Source of the DNA: Eubacterium plexicaudatum ASF492
GTDB lineage: Bacteria; Bacillota; Clostridia; Lachnospirales; Lachnospiraceae
DNA: 64,000 nt
Assembly: GCF_000364225.2 (NCBI RefSeq)
Contig: NZ_AQFT02000001.1
Coordinates: forward strand, 1,426,001-1,490,000
Direction: 5' to 3'
Part shown: one piece after another, positions 48,140-59,413 of the stretch
Position numbering within the stretch: the first letter of the stretch is position 1
Layout: every line of letters begins with the position of its first letter
The notes under the pieces: generated by a model
The model's input: only the letters and a program-made list of their open reading frames with translations
What the model was told of the DNA's origin: nothing
The model's database searches: none
Position numbers and translations under genes: made by a program

Positions 48140-49869
48140 ATGGCAAGGACGAAACGGAAAGTAAATCCGCTGCACCAGCCGGACACGGCACAGAAAACGG
48201 CGCAGCCGGAACAGCGTATTTACCATGCGGCAGGCTATGCCCGCCTTTCCATGGAGGACAGAGGGAGGCCGGGCGCTGATACGATCGAAAGCCAGAAAGA
48301 ACTGGTGCGGAACTATATTGAAGCGCAGCCGGATATGGAATTTACAGCCATGTATTGTGATAACGGGCATACGGGCACCAGTTTTTCACGTCCCGGCTTT
48401 GATGCGCTGATGCAGGACGTAAGGGATGGGAAAACAGACTGCATCGTTGTCAAAGACCTGTCGCGTTTCGGGCGGAACTACCGTGAAGCGGGCAATTACA
48501 TAGAACGGATATTTCCTTTTATGGGCGTCCGCTTTGTGGCGCTGACAGACAATTTTGACACGCTGCATGCGGAGCGTTCCGGCGACGGCTATATTGTTCC
48601 GCTAAAAAACATGCTTAATGAGATGTACAGCAGGGACATGTCAAAAAGGTGAGCACTGCGCTCCGGGAAAAGCAGAAACGGGGTGAACTGGTCGGTGCGG
48701 CATGGGCGGCATACGGCTACCGGAGGTGCGCGGATGACCCGCACCGGATAGAGCCGGATGAGGAAACGGCCCCGGTTGTGCGGGAAATTTTCCATATGAG
48801 GGTGCAGGGCATGGGCTACAATAAGATCGCCAGGGAGCTGAACCGCCGGGGCATACCGGCCCCGTCCCGCTACCATTACCTGAAAGGCGATACAAAGTGT
48901 GCGCGGTATGCGGATGTGGTCTGGCAGCCGCAGGTAACAAGCCAGATACTGTGTAATGAGGTATACCTGGGGCATATGGTGCAGGGGCGGTGTCGCCGGT
49001 CTGTTTTTCAAGAGAAACGGTACCGTGCGGCTTCTGAACAGGATATGGTTATTGTCCGCAATACACATGAGCCCCTGGTTGATGAAAATACATTCCGTAC
49101 TGTCCAGGAAATGGCAGCCAGGCAGAAAGCGGCTTACCTGGAGGGGCTTAAAAAGAACGACGGGCTGCAGAAAAAGCCGAATATCCTGCGGAAACTGGTA
49201 TTCTGTGCAGAATGCGGAAAGACGATGGCGTACAAGGGAAAAGTCTGGGATAACGGAAAAAAGAAGCTCTGTTATTACAGCTACGTGTGCCCGTCCCACG
49301 AAAGGGACACGGAATCCTGCCATGTGAAAAGCATCCGTGAGGACACGCTGCTGGAAATGCTGTGGGAGCTGCTGAAAAAGCAGACGGATTTAGCGGAAAA
49401 ACTGGGTGTGAAAGCGGCAGAAATCCGTTCATCTGCAGAATGGGCGGCAGAAAATGCAGAAGCGGAGCGGGAATGCAGTAACGCCAGAAAAAATTTAGAA
49501 CGGCTGCAGATGCTGTATGACAGCCTCTATCCGATGTATGCGGATGAAAAGGCGCTGACCGAACAGGAGTACATGCAGATGAAGCAGGATTACCGCATGC
49601 GGATCGCACATGAGGAAAAGGCACTGGAAACGATGGAAGAAAAGAAACGGACGCGAACCGTCCGGACAGAAGAAAACCCGTGGCTGAAATCCTGCACGGC
49701 TTTCCGGAAAGAAACAGGGGTTACGGAAGAAATGGCCCATGCGCTTATATCACGCATTGAGGTCCATGCAGATAAAAGCATTTCCGTCAGCTTCCGGTGG
49801 GAGGATGAGTTCCAGAAGCTTGCGGAGGTCCTGGAAAAGGAAGGGGACGCACATCATGATAAATGCTGA
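48140..49869 (+). CDS. Large serine recombinase 2 of triad A (frameshifted)
   Basis: ATG 48140 follows the stop of recombinase 1 by one base. Catalytic Ser37 in GYARLSMEDRG; KDLSRFGRNYREAGNYIERI; zinc ribbon CAECGKTMAYK with YVCPSHERDTESC; C-terminal coiled coil and HVDKSISVSFRWEDEF-like tail. The frame breaks in the A5 run 48643-48647 (one more A gives MSKKVSTALREKQKRGELV). Reconstructed length is about 576 aa. It corresponds by order and sequence texture to the IS-split recombinase at 58766. Confidence 0.92.
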
Positions 49870-51525
49870 AAGAAGCGGGGCGGCAGGAGCCGGCACAGCT
49901 TCCACAAGGCTGACAGCCGCCATGTACCTGCGTATTTCCAGTGAGGATTCTGATGCAGGGCATTCCACAAAAATGGAATCGGACAGCATTGCGAACCAGC
50001 GCAGCCTCCTGTCAGCATTCATAAGCCGGACGCCGGAACTGGAAAGCGCGAATATCCTTGAATTTTGTGACGATGGCTGGAGCGGAAAAAATTTTGAACG
50101 CCCGGCTGTCCGTGAAATGCTGGAACAGGCCAGAAACGGGAATATCCAGTGCATCCTGGTAAAAGACCTTTCCCGTTTCGGGCGTGATTACCTGGAAGTG
50201 GGGAATTACATCTCACGCATATTCCCTTTCCTCGGCATCCGTTTTATAGCGGTCAATGACCATTTTGACAGCAGCCGCGGGCTGGAGGCTGACAGCCTGG
50301 AAACGTCTTTTAAGACGCTGTTCCATGACATCTACAGCCGTGACATTTCCAGAAAGGTAAGGGAGGCCAAGCGGTTCAGGGCGGAACGCGGGGAGTTTAT
50401 GGGCTCGTTTGCGCCATACGGGTATGTCAAAGATCCAAAGGATAAGAAACACCTGACGCCCGATCCGGAGGCTGCGGAAGTGGTGCGCCGCATATTCAGA
50501 ATGGCCGGGGAGAAACGGGATTCCACGGAGATTGCCAGGACTCTGAATGCAGGCTGTGTGCCAACGCCGATGCAGTACAAGGAAGCTGCCGGGTGTCCGC
50601 GCACATGGCTCTGTGCCGGGGAGCGTAATTTCTGGACAAAGGACACGGTAAATACCATCCTGAGGGATGAACGCTATACCGGGACGAATGTTTTCGGGAG
50701 GCGTATGTGCGATGAGATCGGGAAAAACCACCAGGTCAGCGTCCCGCGCGCGGAATGGATCAGGGCGCCGGGATGCCATGAGGGGTTGTAACGGAACAGG
50801 AGTTTGCACTGGCACAGGAGAACCTCCGCGAATATAGGGAATACAGCAAAAACGGATCAGGGAAAAGGCTTTTTCAAAAGAAAGTCCGGTGTGGCGTATG
50901 CGGCCACATCATGTACTATTTTTCTGGAAAAAAGCCTTATTACATCTGCAATACGCCGCGTGTAACGGATGTCTTTGAATGTCCGGAAGGGCGGCTGATG
51001 GAGGAGGACCTGCACGATGCGGTTCTGGACGGGCTGCGCACACAGGCGTTTTATGCTGTGGACGCATCACGGATATGGGAAGAAAAGCGCCGCCAGAAAC
51101 AGTATGATGTAAAGGGGATGCGGGCGGAACTGGCAAAGATGGAAGATTCCTGTACTGCTTTGGACAGCCATGCCAGGGAGCTTTATGAAATGTTTGCTTT
51201 CGGCGAACTGGGCAGAGAGGAATATCTTTTAGAAAAAAGTGCAGTGGCAGAAAAGAAGAACCGCATTTCTATACGGATGGAAGAACTGGAAGCAGAGCTG
51301 CAGAATGCGGGTACAGACGGAAGGCTGGAAAACAGGTTTACGGACAGCTTTAGCAGATATACAGAAATTGAGGAATTAACGGCTGATATTATAGAAGATG
51401 TCCTGCAGGAAATTGTTGTTTATCCAGATCATGTGCTGCATATTGTCTGGAATTACCAGGATGATCTGGAAAGGCTGATTCTTGATATTAAAACGGGCAG
51501 ACAGGACGGGAAAGACATGGTTTAA
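49856..51525 (+). CDS. Large serine recombinase 3 of triad A (frameshifted)
   Basis: ATG 49856 overlaps the end of recombinase 2 by 14 bases. Catalytic Ser28 in AAMYLRISSEDSD; KDLSRFGRDYLEVGNYISRI; zinc ribbon CGVCGHIMYYF with YYICNTPRVTDVFEC; coiled-coil C-terminus. The frame breaks in the G4 run 50782-50785 (one more G gives CHEGVVTEQEFALAQENL). Reconstructed length is about 556 aa. It matches the partial recombinase at 63433 by position and by MYLR.S.EDSD. Confidence 0.92.
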
Positions 51526-51526
51526 C

Positions 51527-51580
51527 AATGGGCGCCTGAAAAGCCTGAACCAATAAGGCTTCTTACCATTGGCGGTTTAG
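51527..51580. other. Possible attachment site at the end of triad A
   Basis: Just after recombinase 3, CAATGG (51527-51532) recurs inverted as CCATTG near 51570; between them lie a direct repeat GCCTGAA-AA-GCCTGAA and an AAGCCT/AGGCTT stem. Serine-recombinase att sites often lie at this position, but no core can be proven without the other end. Confidence 0.3.
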
Positions 51581-51742
51581 GCGTGGGGTGCGGCGTCCCC
51601 CGCCTTCTGGAAACGGCTTGTATTGTAATTGATGAACGCTGCAGGGGAAAAAGCTGTTTACCATTGCAGCAAACCTGCTGAAATTCTTGAATTTAAAATA
51701 ATAAAATGATATGATAAATACACAAAAGGAAGGAAACAGGAT

Positions 51743-52683
51743 ATGGCAAATATATATGACGGGGCATTCCGGACAATCCTCAATGACTGCCGGAAGCTGG
51801 TCATCCCCGTGATCAATGAAATTTTTGGCGAAGCATATACAGGGGACGAAGAAATCCGCTTCTTTCCCAATGAGCATTTTTTAGACCGTCAGGATGGGGC
51901 GGACAGGGAACGGATCACAGATACAAATTTTACGGTTTACGGGAAGACGCCGAAGAAATACCATCTTGAGTGCGAAAGCAGCTACCCGGACGGCAGGATA
52001 ACGATAAGGCTTTATGAGTATGATGCGCAGATCGCGCTTGATGAGGGCGAAGTCGCGGAGGAAACACTGACAGTGACATTTCCCAATACTGCGGTTCTAT
52101 ATCTCCGAATGTATAAAAAACACCGGATAAAATGAATTATGTGATCGTTACGCCGGGCGGGACAGTGCAGTATGACATACCGATTATGAAAGTACAGAGG
52201 TATTCGCTTGACGATATTTTTGAAAAACGCCTGCTGATGTTAATCCCGTTTTACATTTTTTCACATGAGGACGGCTTTCCGGAGTATAACAGCAGCGGGC
52301 AGAAATTGGAAAAATTAAAAGCGGAATACCAGGTTATACTGGAAAGGCTTGACGAACTGGAACAGCAGGGAGTGATCGGGGCGTTTGACAAGCGGACAAT
52401 CATAGAGCTTTCCAGCGATGTGGTTAAAGAGATTGCACAGAAATATGAGAATGTGCAGAAAGGCATAGGTGGCATGATGAGCGGAGCATTAATTGAAACA
52501 AGTGCAAGAACTATTTTAAATCAAGGCATTAGTCAGGGTATAAATCAGGGCATCAGCCAAAATCAAAGGGAAACGGCGCTTAGGATGCTGGAAGACGGGG
52601 ATCTGCCGTTTGATAAAATTGCAAAATATTCAGGCCTTAAAGTTGAGGATGTAGAGCAGCTTGCAGAAATTCAGGCTGTATAA
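51743..52683 (+). CDS. Rpn-like PD-(D/E)XK nuclease (frameshifted)
   Basis: Two reading frames join at the A6 run 52115-52120 (one more A gives YKKTPDKMNYVIVTPGG) into about 313 aa. The N-terminus (YDGAFRTILNDCRKLVIPVI) and YHLECESSYPDGRITIRLYEY fit the Rpn/transposase_31 nuclease core with an E-x-E/Q motif. A Gln-rich repeat (NQGISQGINQGISQNQRE) precedes the end, as in Rpn proteins, where it varies in length. AAGGAAGGAAACAGG is upstream. Rpn nucleases promote RecA-independent recombination. Confidence 0.82.
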
Positions 52684-52928
52684 GGCAGAACAAAAATTTT
52701 ATATTGTGTTTATAAAGCAGGGGAATAACTGATAGTGTCGGACGGCAAATTGATGGAAACGCAAACAGCGAATTATTTTTCCGACATTTATCCTATTGAC
52801 TGCGCAGTGCTGTCTGCAAATGCATAGTCCTGTCAAAAATGCTGCACGTTGTTGTCGGTATTGTTTTTCCGCCTGAAATGCAAAAGGCCATGGATCCCAT
52901 CATGAGACACACGGCCCATATGAAAAAT

Positions 52929-53252
52929 TTAGTTTTTCTCCTGCTTGTCGGCCAGAACAGGAAGATGAACCAGGCCGGTGGCGACAGTCACTGCATCCAC
53001 CTTCCGCATCAGGGAGCCGATCCTTTCTTCATTCCAAAAGATATCGGAGAAATCGGAGAGCTCGCACCCTACATCATGGTTAGGGATGCACAGGTAGTTC
53101 CCATATTTATGCCGTCCGGCGAGGATGTGGAAGTAAGTCCCCCGCCCATTGATCTCAGCTTCATACCATCCGTTCCCCGTGCTCAGCAGGATGATCTGCC
53201 CCGTCCAGGTCTCCTTGCGGGAACCGCTTTTCAGGATACAGGTATAATTCAT
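52929..53252 (-). CDS. Small transposon accessory protein (DUF6618-like)
   Basis: A 107-aa protein (MNYTCILKSGSRKETWTGQI, RGTYFHILAGRHKYGNYLCI, GCELSDFSDIFWNEERI). The ordering resembles proteins annotated as DUF6618 that sit beside AAA ATPase/transposase pairs in Lachnospiraceae; this is recall, not a search. It starts about 12 bases after the ATPase stop, with AGGAGGAATGGAAC upstream. Function unknown. Confidence 0.65.
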   Translation of the reverse strand: MNYTCILKSGSRKETWTGQIILLSTGNGWYEAEINGRGTYFHILAGRHKYGNYLCIPNHDVGCELSDFSDIFWNEERIGSLMRKVDAVTVATGLVHLPVLADKQEKN

Positions 53253-53264
53253 GTTCCATTCCTC

Positions 53265-54069
53265 CTATCCGAGATTCTGGCTGCTGACAGAAGCCAGGAT
53301 GACATCCGTATCGATCACTTTCTTGTCCATCTGTGCCCTAGAGTCAGCGCGTCGGTCATCAGGTTGTCCACCAGGCGGGGCTCCCCTGGGAGTGACTGTG
53401 GACGGCAGAAAGCGCCGCCTGGTCGATGATGGAGGCTGCGCCTCCGGCACAGGCGATCTTGTGGAGGATGTACTGCGCCACTTCGGAGTCTGAGAACCCG
53501 GAAAAGTTGTAGTGCACTGTGATCCTCTGGCGCAGGGCCTCATGGACGGGCTTTTTCAGGGTGCTGTTCAGGTGGGGCTCGCCGCAGAGGATGAGCGTGA
53601 AGCAGTTCAGGGAGTCATACCCATAGTTCATGAGCATCTTGATGTCCTCCAGGATGCCGGTAGAGAGGTATTGTGCCTCATCGACGGCCAGGAGGAGGGG
53701 CTGCTTCTTGTCCTTGTAAAGGTAGAGGATCTGCTCCTGTACGGCGCGGAACATCCCAGGCTTGCCGCCCCTTGGCTCTAGCCCCAGGACAGAGCAGAGC
53801 TGGCGGTAGAATTCCATGACGCTGACGGTGGAGAGGCAGATGTACTCCATGTGGTAGAGGTTTGGATTGAGGTTCTTTGCAAAGCAGCGCAGGGCGAAGG
53901 ATTTGCCCATGCCGGGGCGTGCGGTAAAGAGTCCTATACCCCTTGTGTCCTTTAAGTAGTCCAGGCGGGACGTCATCTCGGAGATGTCCTTTGAGAGGAA
54001 CCGGTCCTTTTCTCTTGCGTTCTGTTTGTCAAAGGGATTGAAGGAAAGCCCATAGTAGGAACGGAACAT
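53265..54069 (-). CDS. Transposon AAA ATPase (TniB/ExeA-like; frameshifted)
   Basis: An ATPase of about 268 aa. MFRSYYGLSFNPFDKQNARE is the typical ExeA/TniB start; Walker A FTARPGMGKSFAL, Walker B PLLLAVDEAQYL, sensor FTLILCGEPHLN. The frame breaks near 53374 and again near 53336; one base at each restores SPALVDNLMTDALTLGAQMD and the end VILASVSSQNLG. Its ATG overlaps the TGA of the transposase gene. It probably selects targets and activates the transposase, as TniB or TnsC do. Confidence 0.85.
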
Positions 54070-55336
54070 CAGACCTCACCCCCGATCCTTGAATAATCGA
54101 TGGAGGGCGTGTTGTTGCGTTTCGTCCTGCAGTTCTCGTTCTTATCCGTAGGCCGGATGGGGTAATGCGCCCCTCACAAAGGATGAAGGCGGAGGACATG
54201 TCGTCCGGCAGGAAACGGATCTCCACTTTTGAAGAAATGAACTGCATGGGAACGTCATAGGACACCTTGTCGATGGAGACGGTAGAGTCCTTGTTCACCT
54301 TCCTGGTGATGCGGTTCAGGAAACATTCCTCCAGCCACTCCCTGGACTTAGGGCTTCGGATGGAGGAGCGTGTCTGCTGGTAGCGTTGCATGGGCGTGGT
54401 GCCAATACCGGAATGGACAGACGTATTGTAGGTGCGCATATAGTCCTTAAGCAGCCCGTTAAACTGCGCCAGCGAGGTGATGGAATCCATGTCCAGTGTA
54501 TAGAGCCAGGTTTCTTTCAGCGTCCTGAACTGGCGTTCTATCTTAGCCTTGGAAGCGCCGTCACGAATTTTTGTATGCAAAAGGACCGTCCCGATGGAGC
54601 CGCAGATGAGGGAGAGCTGCTCATTTGAATAGCTGCATCCGTTGTCGACATAGAGCTTCGCCGGGATTCCATGGGCGGCCACGGCATCCCTCAACACCTT
54701 CTGGAAGTTATAGGCATTATCGTTATAGAAGAGGCCGCCGCCCACCAGAAAACGGGAATGGTCATCAATAATCATAATGCAGTAGACTCTCCTGCGCCGT
54801 CCGTCCTCCGTGATAAAAGGCAGGTAACAGGTATCGGCCTGCCACATCTTCCCAAAGGCATCTTCTTCAAATGCCTTCCTGTCCCGCATGCCGGGGTTGC
54901 GTGCCGATTTCAGGTCATGTTTCCTGACGAAGCGCTGGACGGCGCAGACGCTGACTGTGGCAGGGATGAAGGCTTCTTCAACGAGGTGCCGGTGGATCTG
55001 TGTAGCGTTCAGCCGTGGGAAGGCCTCCTTGAGGCGGTAGATCTCCTCGATGGCCGTGTCTGGGAGTACCCGTGTGGAGCCCTTATCGGAACGCTCCTGC
55101 GGCATGAGGGCGTCGATGCCGCCGTTCTGGTAGAGGGACACCCATTTGCTGAGGGTCTTGGGGCTGTACTGGAACACGGAGCCGTCAGGCAGGGCGAGGG
55201 GCTTTTCCGTGACTCTCTGGTAATAGGCGTTCCTGGACGCATCCGGATAAAGGCCATGGATGACCGGCGCTATGAGAGCGAGGCGGAACTGCGCCATGGC
55301 GGCTGCGTCTGAAAGTTTTTTTTGATTGTTGTCCAT
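54069..55336 (-). CDS. Integrase-core (rve/Mu-type) transposase (frameshifted at the 3' end)
   Basis: ATG 55336 with AAGGAGGACATTTCT upstream; about 422 aa. N-terminal winged helices (FQYSPKTLSKWVSLYQNGGI), then an RNase H-like rve core: MWQADTCYLPFI (first Asp), AKLYVDNGCSYSNEQL (second Asp), and KAKIERQFRTLKETW (Glu). The frame breaks in the C4 run (plus strand 54159-54162); one more C yields the C-terminus RPTDKNENCRTKRNN and TGA overlapping the ATPase start. It resembles the IS481/Tn552 group that uses a separate ATPase. Confidence 0.85.
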
Positions 55337-55426
55337 AGAAATGTCCTCCTTAAGTGGTTTTCCCCCATTATGGGGCAGAAACGGGAGGAAAGCCATGCCC
55401 ATGGCGTGTGGTTGGAGGAAAACAGT

Positions 55427-56020
55427 TCATGGGCCGAACACCTGTTGGCAGTAAGGCGCCGGATTTTTATGGGACTGGAGGAAGGACTTTGTAAAACGGC
55501 GGACAAAGGCGGAGGCGAAATCCGAATAAGCCGGCTGCGTGAGCAGGGACTTAAGGAAGGAAAGGCCGGAAACCTCCATGGAGGAAAGCACGCCGAGCCA
55601 ATCTTCCTTCTGCACCCGAAAGAGCTGCAGCCACCGGCGCAGCTGGGAAAGGGTGATGCCGAAGCGTTCGCATAGCCTTTCCACAGTGGAAAGGCGCAGG
55701 AAATACTCCGCCAGGACACGTAGAAGGAAGAACAGGCCGTAGCCGGAGTAGGGAATGATGAAGTCCGGGAGGATGGCATGGGTATGGCCACAGGTACAGA
55801 TAAGGCGCATGATGCAGAGGCTGTGGCGGACCTGGGTGCCGCCTATAAAGTCCACCAGGGAGCGGTCATAGTAGGCATGGATGCGGCAGGATCCCTTTCC
55901 CCCACAGCAGGGACAGGTCTGCAGTTCCGAACGGAATCCGGCCATAAAGGAATCGAACAGGATCTTTGATGAACTTTTTATACGAACCAGCTTGCAAAAC
56001 AGGGAATTTTCTCTTATCAT
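55427..56020 (-). CDS. Transposon Zn-ribbon protein (DUF6431-like)
   Basis: A 197-aa protein from ATG 56020. CPCCGGKGSCRIHAYYDRSL and LICTCGHTHAILPDFIIPYS are Cys-rich metal-binding segments, followed by a helix-turn-helix-like stretch (LCERFGITLSQLRRWLQLFR). The layout matches proteins annotated as DUF6431 upstream of transposase/ATPase pairs in Clostridia (recalled). It likely binds transposon ends. Divergent overlap with any upstream gene is absent; 56021-56217 holds only transposon end sequence. Confidence 0.7.
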   Translation of the reverse strand: MIRENSLFCKLVRIKSSSKILFDSFMAGFRSELQTCPCCGGKGSCRIHAYYDRSLVDFIGGTQVRHSLCIMRLICTCGHTHAILPDFIIPYSGYGLFFLLRVLAEYFLRLSTVERLCERFGITLSQLRRWLQLFRVQKEDWLGVLSSMEVSGLSFLKSLLTQPAYSDFASAFVRRFTKSFLQSHKNPAPYCQQVFGP

Positions 56021-56491
56021 AATATATGTCGGTGGTGCCGGAGCCTCATGAGAGGGACATGATCCCGTATAAGGCAGGCACACTGGTATGCGAGAGAAAG
56101 AACGAACTGTGGAAGGGGCTGTTCTTTCTCTTTTTTTGTTCCATAAAAACTATATCGGAATGACATGGGATGGTCAAGAGGAAAACGTGCCGCCTCCTGT
56201 AGCACACTTTTATAGACAGTGTATAAAAATTGAGATTATAATTTGACGTTTTTGTGCGGGAGATAGGAACTTTAATTTGCTGGGCTACACTGATAGTTTC
56301 AGATTTGTTTCCCTGTTTTTTGTGGCATTCAATAATAACATATGGATATGGCAGTTATGTGGAATTATCAGGTCGAAACCGGAAAAGCTGGTTCTTGATA
56401 CCTGGCAGACAGGATGGGAAAGACATGGATTAACATCAAGTGACAAATTTATACAAAGCTTATAAATTATTTACAAATTATTCTTAGTCTA

Positions 56492-56866
56492 TACTTGACA
56501 GAACCATACATGGCTATGGCCGGGTGGAAGACCGGGGACATGCTGGAGGGCATTGAGGGGATCATGAACCTTGCGGCGGCTTCCGGGGAGGACCTGGCTG
56601 TTACTTCGGATATTGTGACGGACGCTTTGACGGCTTTGGGGCTGTCGGCGGCGGATTCGGGGCATTTCGCGGATATCCATGCGGTGGCCAGCTCTAATGC
56701 GAATACGAATGTTTCCATGATGGGGGAGACGTTCAAGTATTGCGCGCCGGTTGCAGGGGCTTTGGGGTTCACGGCGGAGGCCACGGCGGAGGCCATCGGG
56801 CTGATGGCGAATGCGGGGATTAAGTCTTCCCAGGCGGGTACGGCTATGCGGTTTTGCGGAGGATGG
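56492..56866 (+). pseudogene. Phage tail tape-measure protein fragment
   Basis: The frame TEPYMAMAGWKTGDMLEGIE, GIMNLAAASGEDLAVTSDIV and GFTAEATAEAIGLMANAGIK is the conserved core of TP901/PhageMin tape-measure proteins. About 125 of the usual 700-2000 residues remain, cut on both sides (left near 56490; right after SSQAGTAMR). It shows that phage tail genes were once here or were carried in. The flanks 56218-56491 and 56880-57028 contain no recognisable gene. Confidence 0.75.
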
Positions 56867-57028
56867 GGCCTCTTTTGAAGAGGTTTTTGAAAATATGCTG
56901 CGGAATGTATAAAATAGTTCTGGATTTTTTGAGGTGGAGGCGCTATGATTGTCTTAGGGACAAGTTAGTGCATCCGCCTTTTTGATTTTGCAGGTGATTC
57001 TGGCAGAAAGCGAAAGGAGCGGAAGCAC

Positions 57029-58764
57029 ATGGAAAGCAAACAATTCAAGAAGATCTATCATGCCGCCGTCTATGTCCGGTTATCGAAGGAGGATGGCGAT
57101 GTTGTGGGCGCGTCTAAGGCGGAGAGCAACAGCATTTCTAATCAGAGAGAGTTAATCAGAGATTTCCTGAAAGACAAAGAGGATATTGTGGTGGTGTCGG
57201 AACGGGTGGACGACGGGTACAGCGGTTCCAGTTTTGAGTGGCCTTCTTTCAAGTTGATGATGGAGGATATCAAGAAGGGCGTTGTGGAATGCGTGGTGGT
57301 CAAGGACCTGTCCAGGTTCGGACGGGAATACATTGATTCCGGCAGGTATATTGAGCGGCTGTTCCCGGCTATGGGGGTGCGCTTTATCGCCATCAATGAC
57401 GGATACGACAGCCTGGAGGGGAAGGACCAGTCAGACGAGATCATCATTCCGTTCAAAAATTTGATAAATGACGCATACTGCCGGGATATTTCGGTGAAGA
57501 TACGGAGCCATTTGGAGGTGAAGCGGAAGAACGGGGAGTTTAACGGAGCCATTTGGAGGTGAAGCGGAAGAACGGGGAGTTTATCGGTTCTTTTGCGCCT
57601 TATGGGTATCAGAAGGACGAGGGGTGCCGGAACCGGCTGGTCATTGATCCGGTGGCGGCTGGTATTGTGAGGGATATTTTCCGTATGAAGCTGCACGGCA
57701 TGAGCCAGGACGCCATTGCGGGTAGGCTGAATGAGACGGGGGTGCTGTCTCCTATGGAATATAAGAGTGCGTCCGGGAGCAATTATCAGACCGGCTTTAA
57801 GACCGGGGAGCGGGCGCTGTGGAGTTCGGTCACGGTACGGCGGATTCTGGAAAATGAATGTTATATCGGGAATCTGGTGCAGGGCAGGCAGACGACGCCG
57901 AACCATAAGGTGAAGAAGCTGTTTGTGAAGCCGGAGAAGGACTGGGTGCGGATTGAGAAGAATCATGAGCCGGTGGTTTCGGACCGGGATTTTGCCATTG
58001 TGCAGAGGCTTCTGGGGATGGATACGAGGGTGTCGCCGGAGCAGGCCGAGGTGTACCCTCTGGCGGGCATGGTGGTATGCGCGGACTGCGGGGCGGCCAT
58101 GGTGAGGAAGAATGTGTGTGCCGGAAAGAGGAAGTACCGGTATTATGTGTGTTCCAGGAATAAGGCGACGAAGGAGTGCGCAAGCCACAGGATTGCGGCG
58201 GAGCGGCTGGAAGAGGCGGTCCTGCATCTTCTGAAAGTGCAGATTGGCAATATCCTTGACTTGAAGCGGGCCATGGAGAAGGTCTCTGAAATCCCGTTCC
58301 AGGAGCTGAACATCAGGGAGTTGGAGAAGCGGATTGAACAGAAGGAGGCGGAGGCCCTGCGGTGTAAGGAACTGCGGAATATGCTCTATGAGGACATGAA
58401 GGACGGCATTGTGTCCAAAGAGGACTATATGGAGTTGCATGAGGCGTATACGCAGAGGCGTGACATGGCGGAGGAAGCAGTGGGGAAGATGAGGCAGGAG
58501 ATTAAGGACATCTTTGCTTCCAATACGGACAAATACCGATGGCTGGATTATTTTGCGGAGCATAGGGACATTGACCGGCTGACAAGGAACGTGGCGGTGG
58601 AGCTGATTGATAGGGTGAAGGTCGTGGATAAGGATACGGTGGAAGTGGTTTTCAGCTTCGGGGATTGTTATAAGGAGGTTCTGGAGGGGCTGAAACATGC
58701 GGGCTGTGAGGTGGTCTGCGACAGCCGTGGCAGGGTAAGGTTTGAGTGGAAGGAGGCGGTATAG
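57029..58764 (+). CDS. Large serine recombinase 1 of triad B, broken by a 41-bp duplication
   Basis: ATG 57029 follows AAAGGAG. Catalytic Ser19 in YVRLSKEDGD, KDLSRFGREYIDSGRYIERL, recombinase domain, zinc ribbon CADCGAAMVRK with YYVCSRNKATKEC, coiled coil, C-terminal end FEWKEAV. At 57502-57583 a perfect tandem 41-bp repeat shifts the frame after KRKNGEFNGAIWR; deleting one copy restores KRKNGEFIGSFAPYGYQKDE and about 564 aa. It is related to recombinase 1 of triad A. The next gene starts 2 bases later. Confidence 0.9.
57502..57583. repeat. Perfect 41-bp tandem duplication inside recombinase 1 of triad B
   Basis: Copy one is 57502-57542, copy two 57543-57583, with no mismatch. The length is not a multiple of three, so it truncates the protein just after the catalytic domain. 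Confidence 0.95.
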
Positions 58765-59413
58765 CATGGCGAGGAAGTCTAAGAAAGTGGATTTTGTGAA
58801 TGTGAACGATCTGCCGGAGGCCGGCGCCGTTCCGGCTCCGGTGAGGGCGGCTTGTTATAAGGTGGGGCTGTATGCCAGGCTTTCCGAGGAAACGGAAGAG
58901 AACCGGGAGCGGGCGACGGTGGAGACGCAGATGGAGCTTCTGCGGAAGTTCGCGGCGGAGCGGGAGGATATGGTCATTGCCAGAGAGTATGCGGATATCT
59001 CCTGCACGGGTACGAATTTTGAGCGTCCGGGGTTTGAGGAAATGATGCGGGACATGAGGGACGGAGTGATTGACTGTATCGTTGTGAAGGACCTGTCCAG
59101 GCTGGGCAGGGATTATGTGGAGACGGGGAATTATATTGAGCGTGTGTTTCCGTTTTTCGGCGCTAGGTTTATTGCGGTGACGGACGGGTATGATTCGGAG
59201 AAGGCGGGCGGGGAACTGATGATGCCGCTGAAAAATAGTAAGCGATGAATAACCCACCGTTCCACAGGAACTTGATTTTGCTCTGTAATGGTATCAGCTT
59301 GGAGCGGATGTCCACATCAGTTCTTGATAAAGTAGCCCGGCAGCCGTTTATTGCTTTTCCTGCGGCTCCACTACTGCCATCCATTCCAAAAATAATAATC
59401 AGGAGATGATGCT

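Larger units (their letters stand above)
52736..56217 (-). mobile_element. Four-gene transposon (Zn-ribbon, integrase, ATPase, small protein), borders approximate
   Basis: Genes on the minus strand run from 56020 to 52929. At the left, repeated TGTC words (52736, 52811, 52831, plus an inverse ending near 52795) and at the right GACA near 56214 look like multiple transposase-binding repeats of Tn552/Tn7-like ends. No target duplication was identified. Confidence 0.55.

Noticed and set aside
57142..58767. 541-codon minus-strand open frame
   Set aside because: It is the shadow of the recombinase on the plus strand, rich in His, Pro, Leu and Arg, with no domain features.
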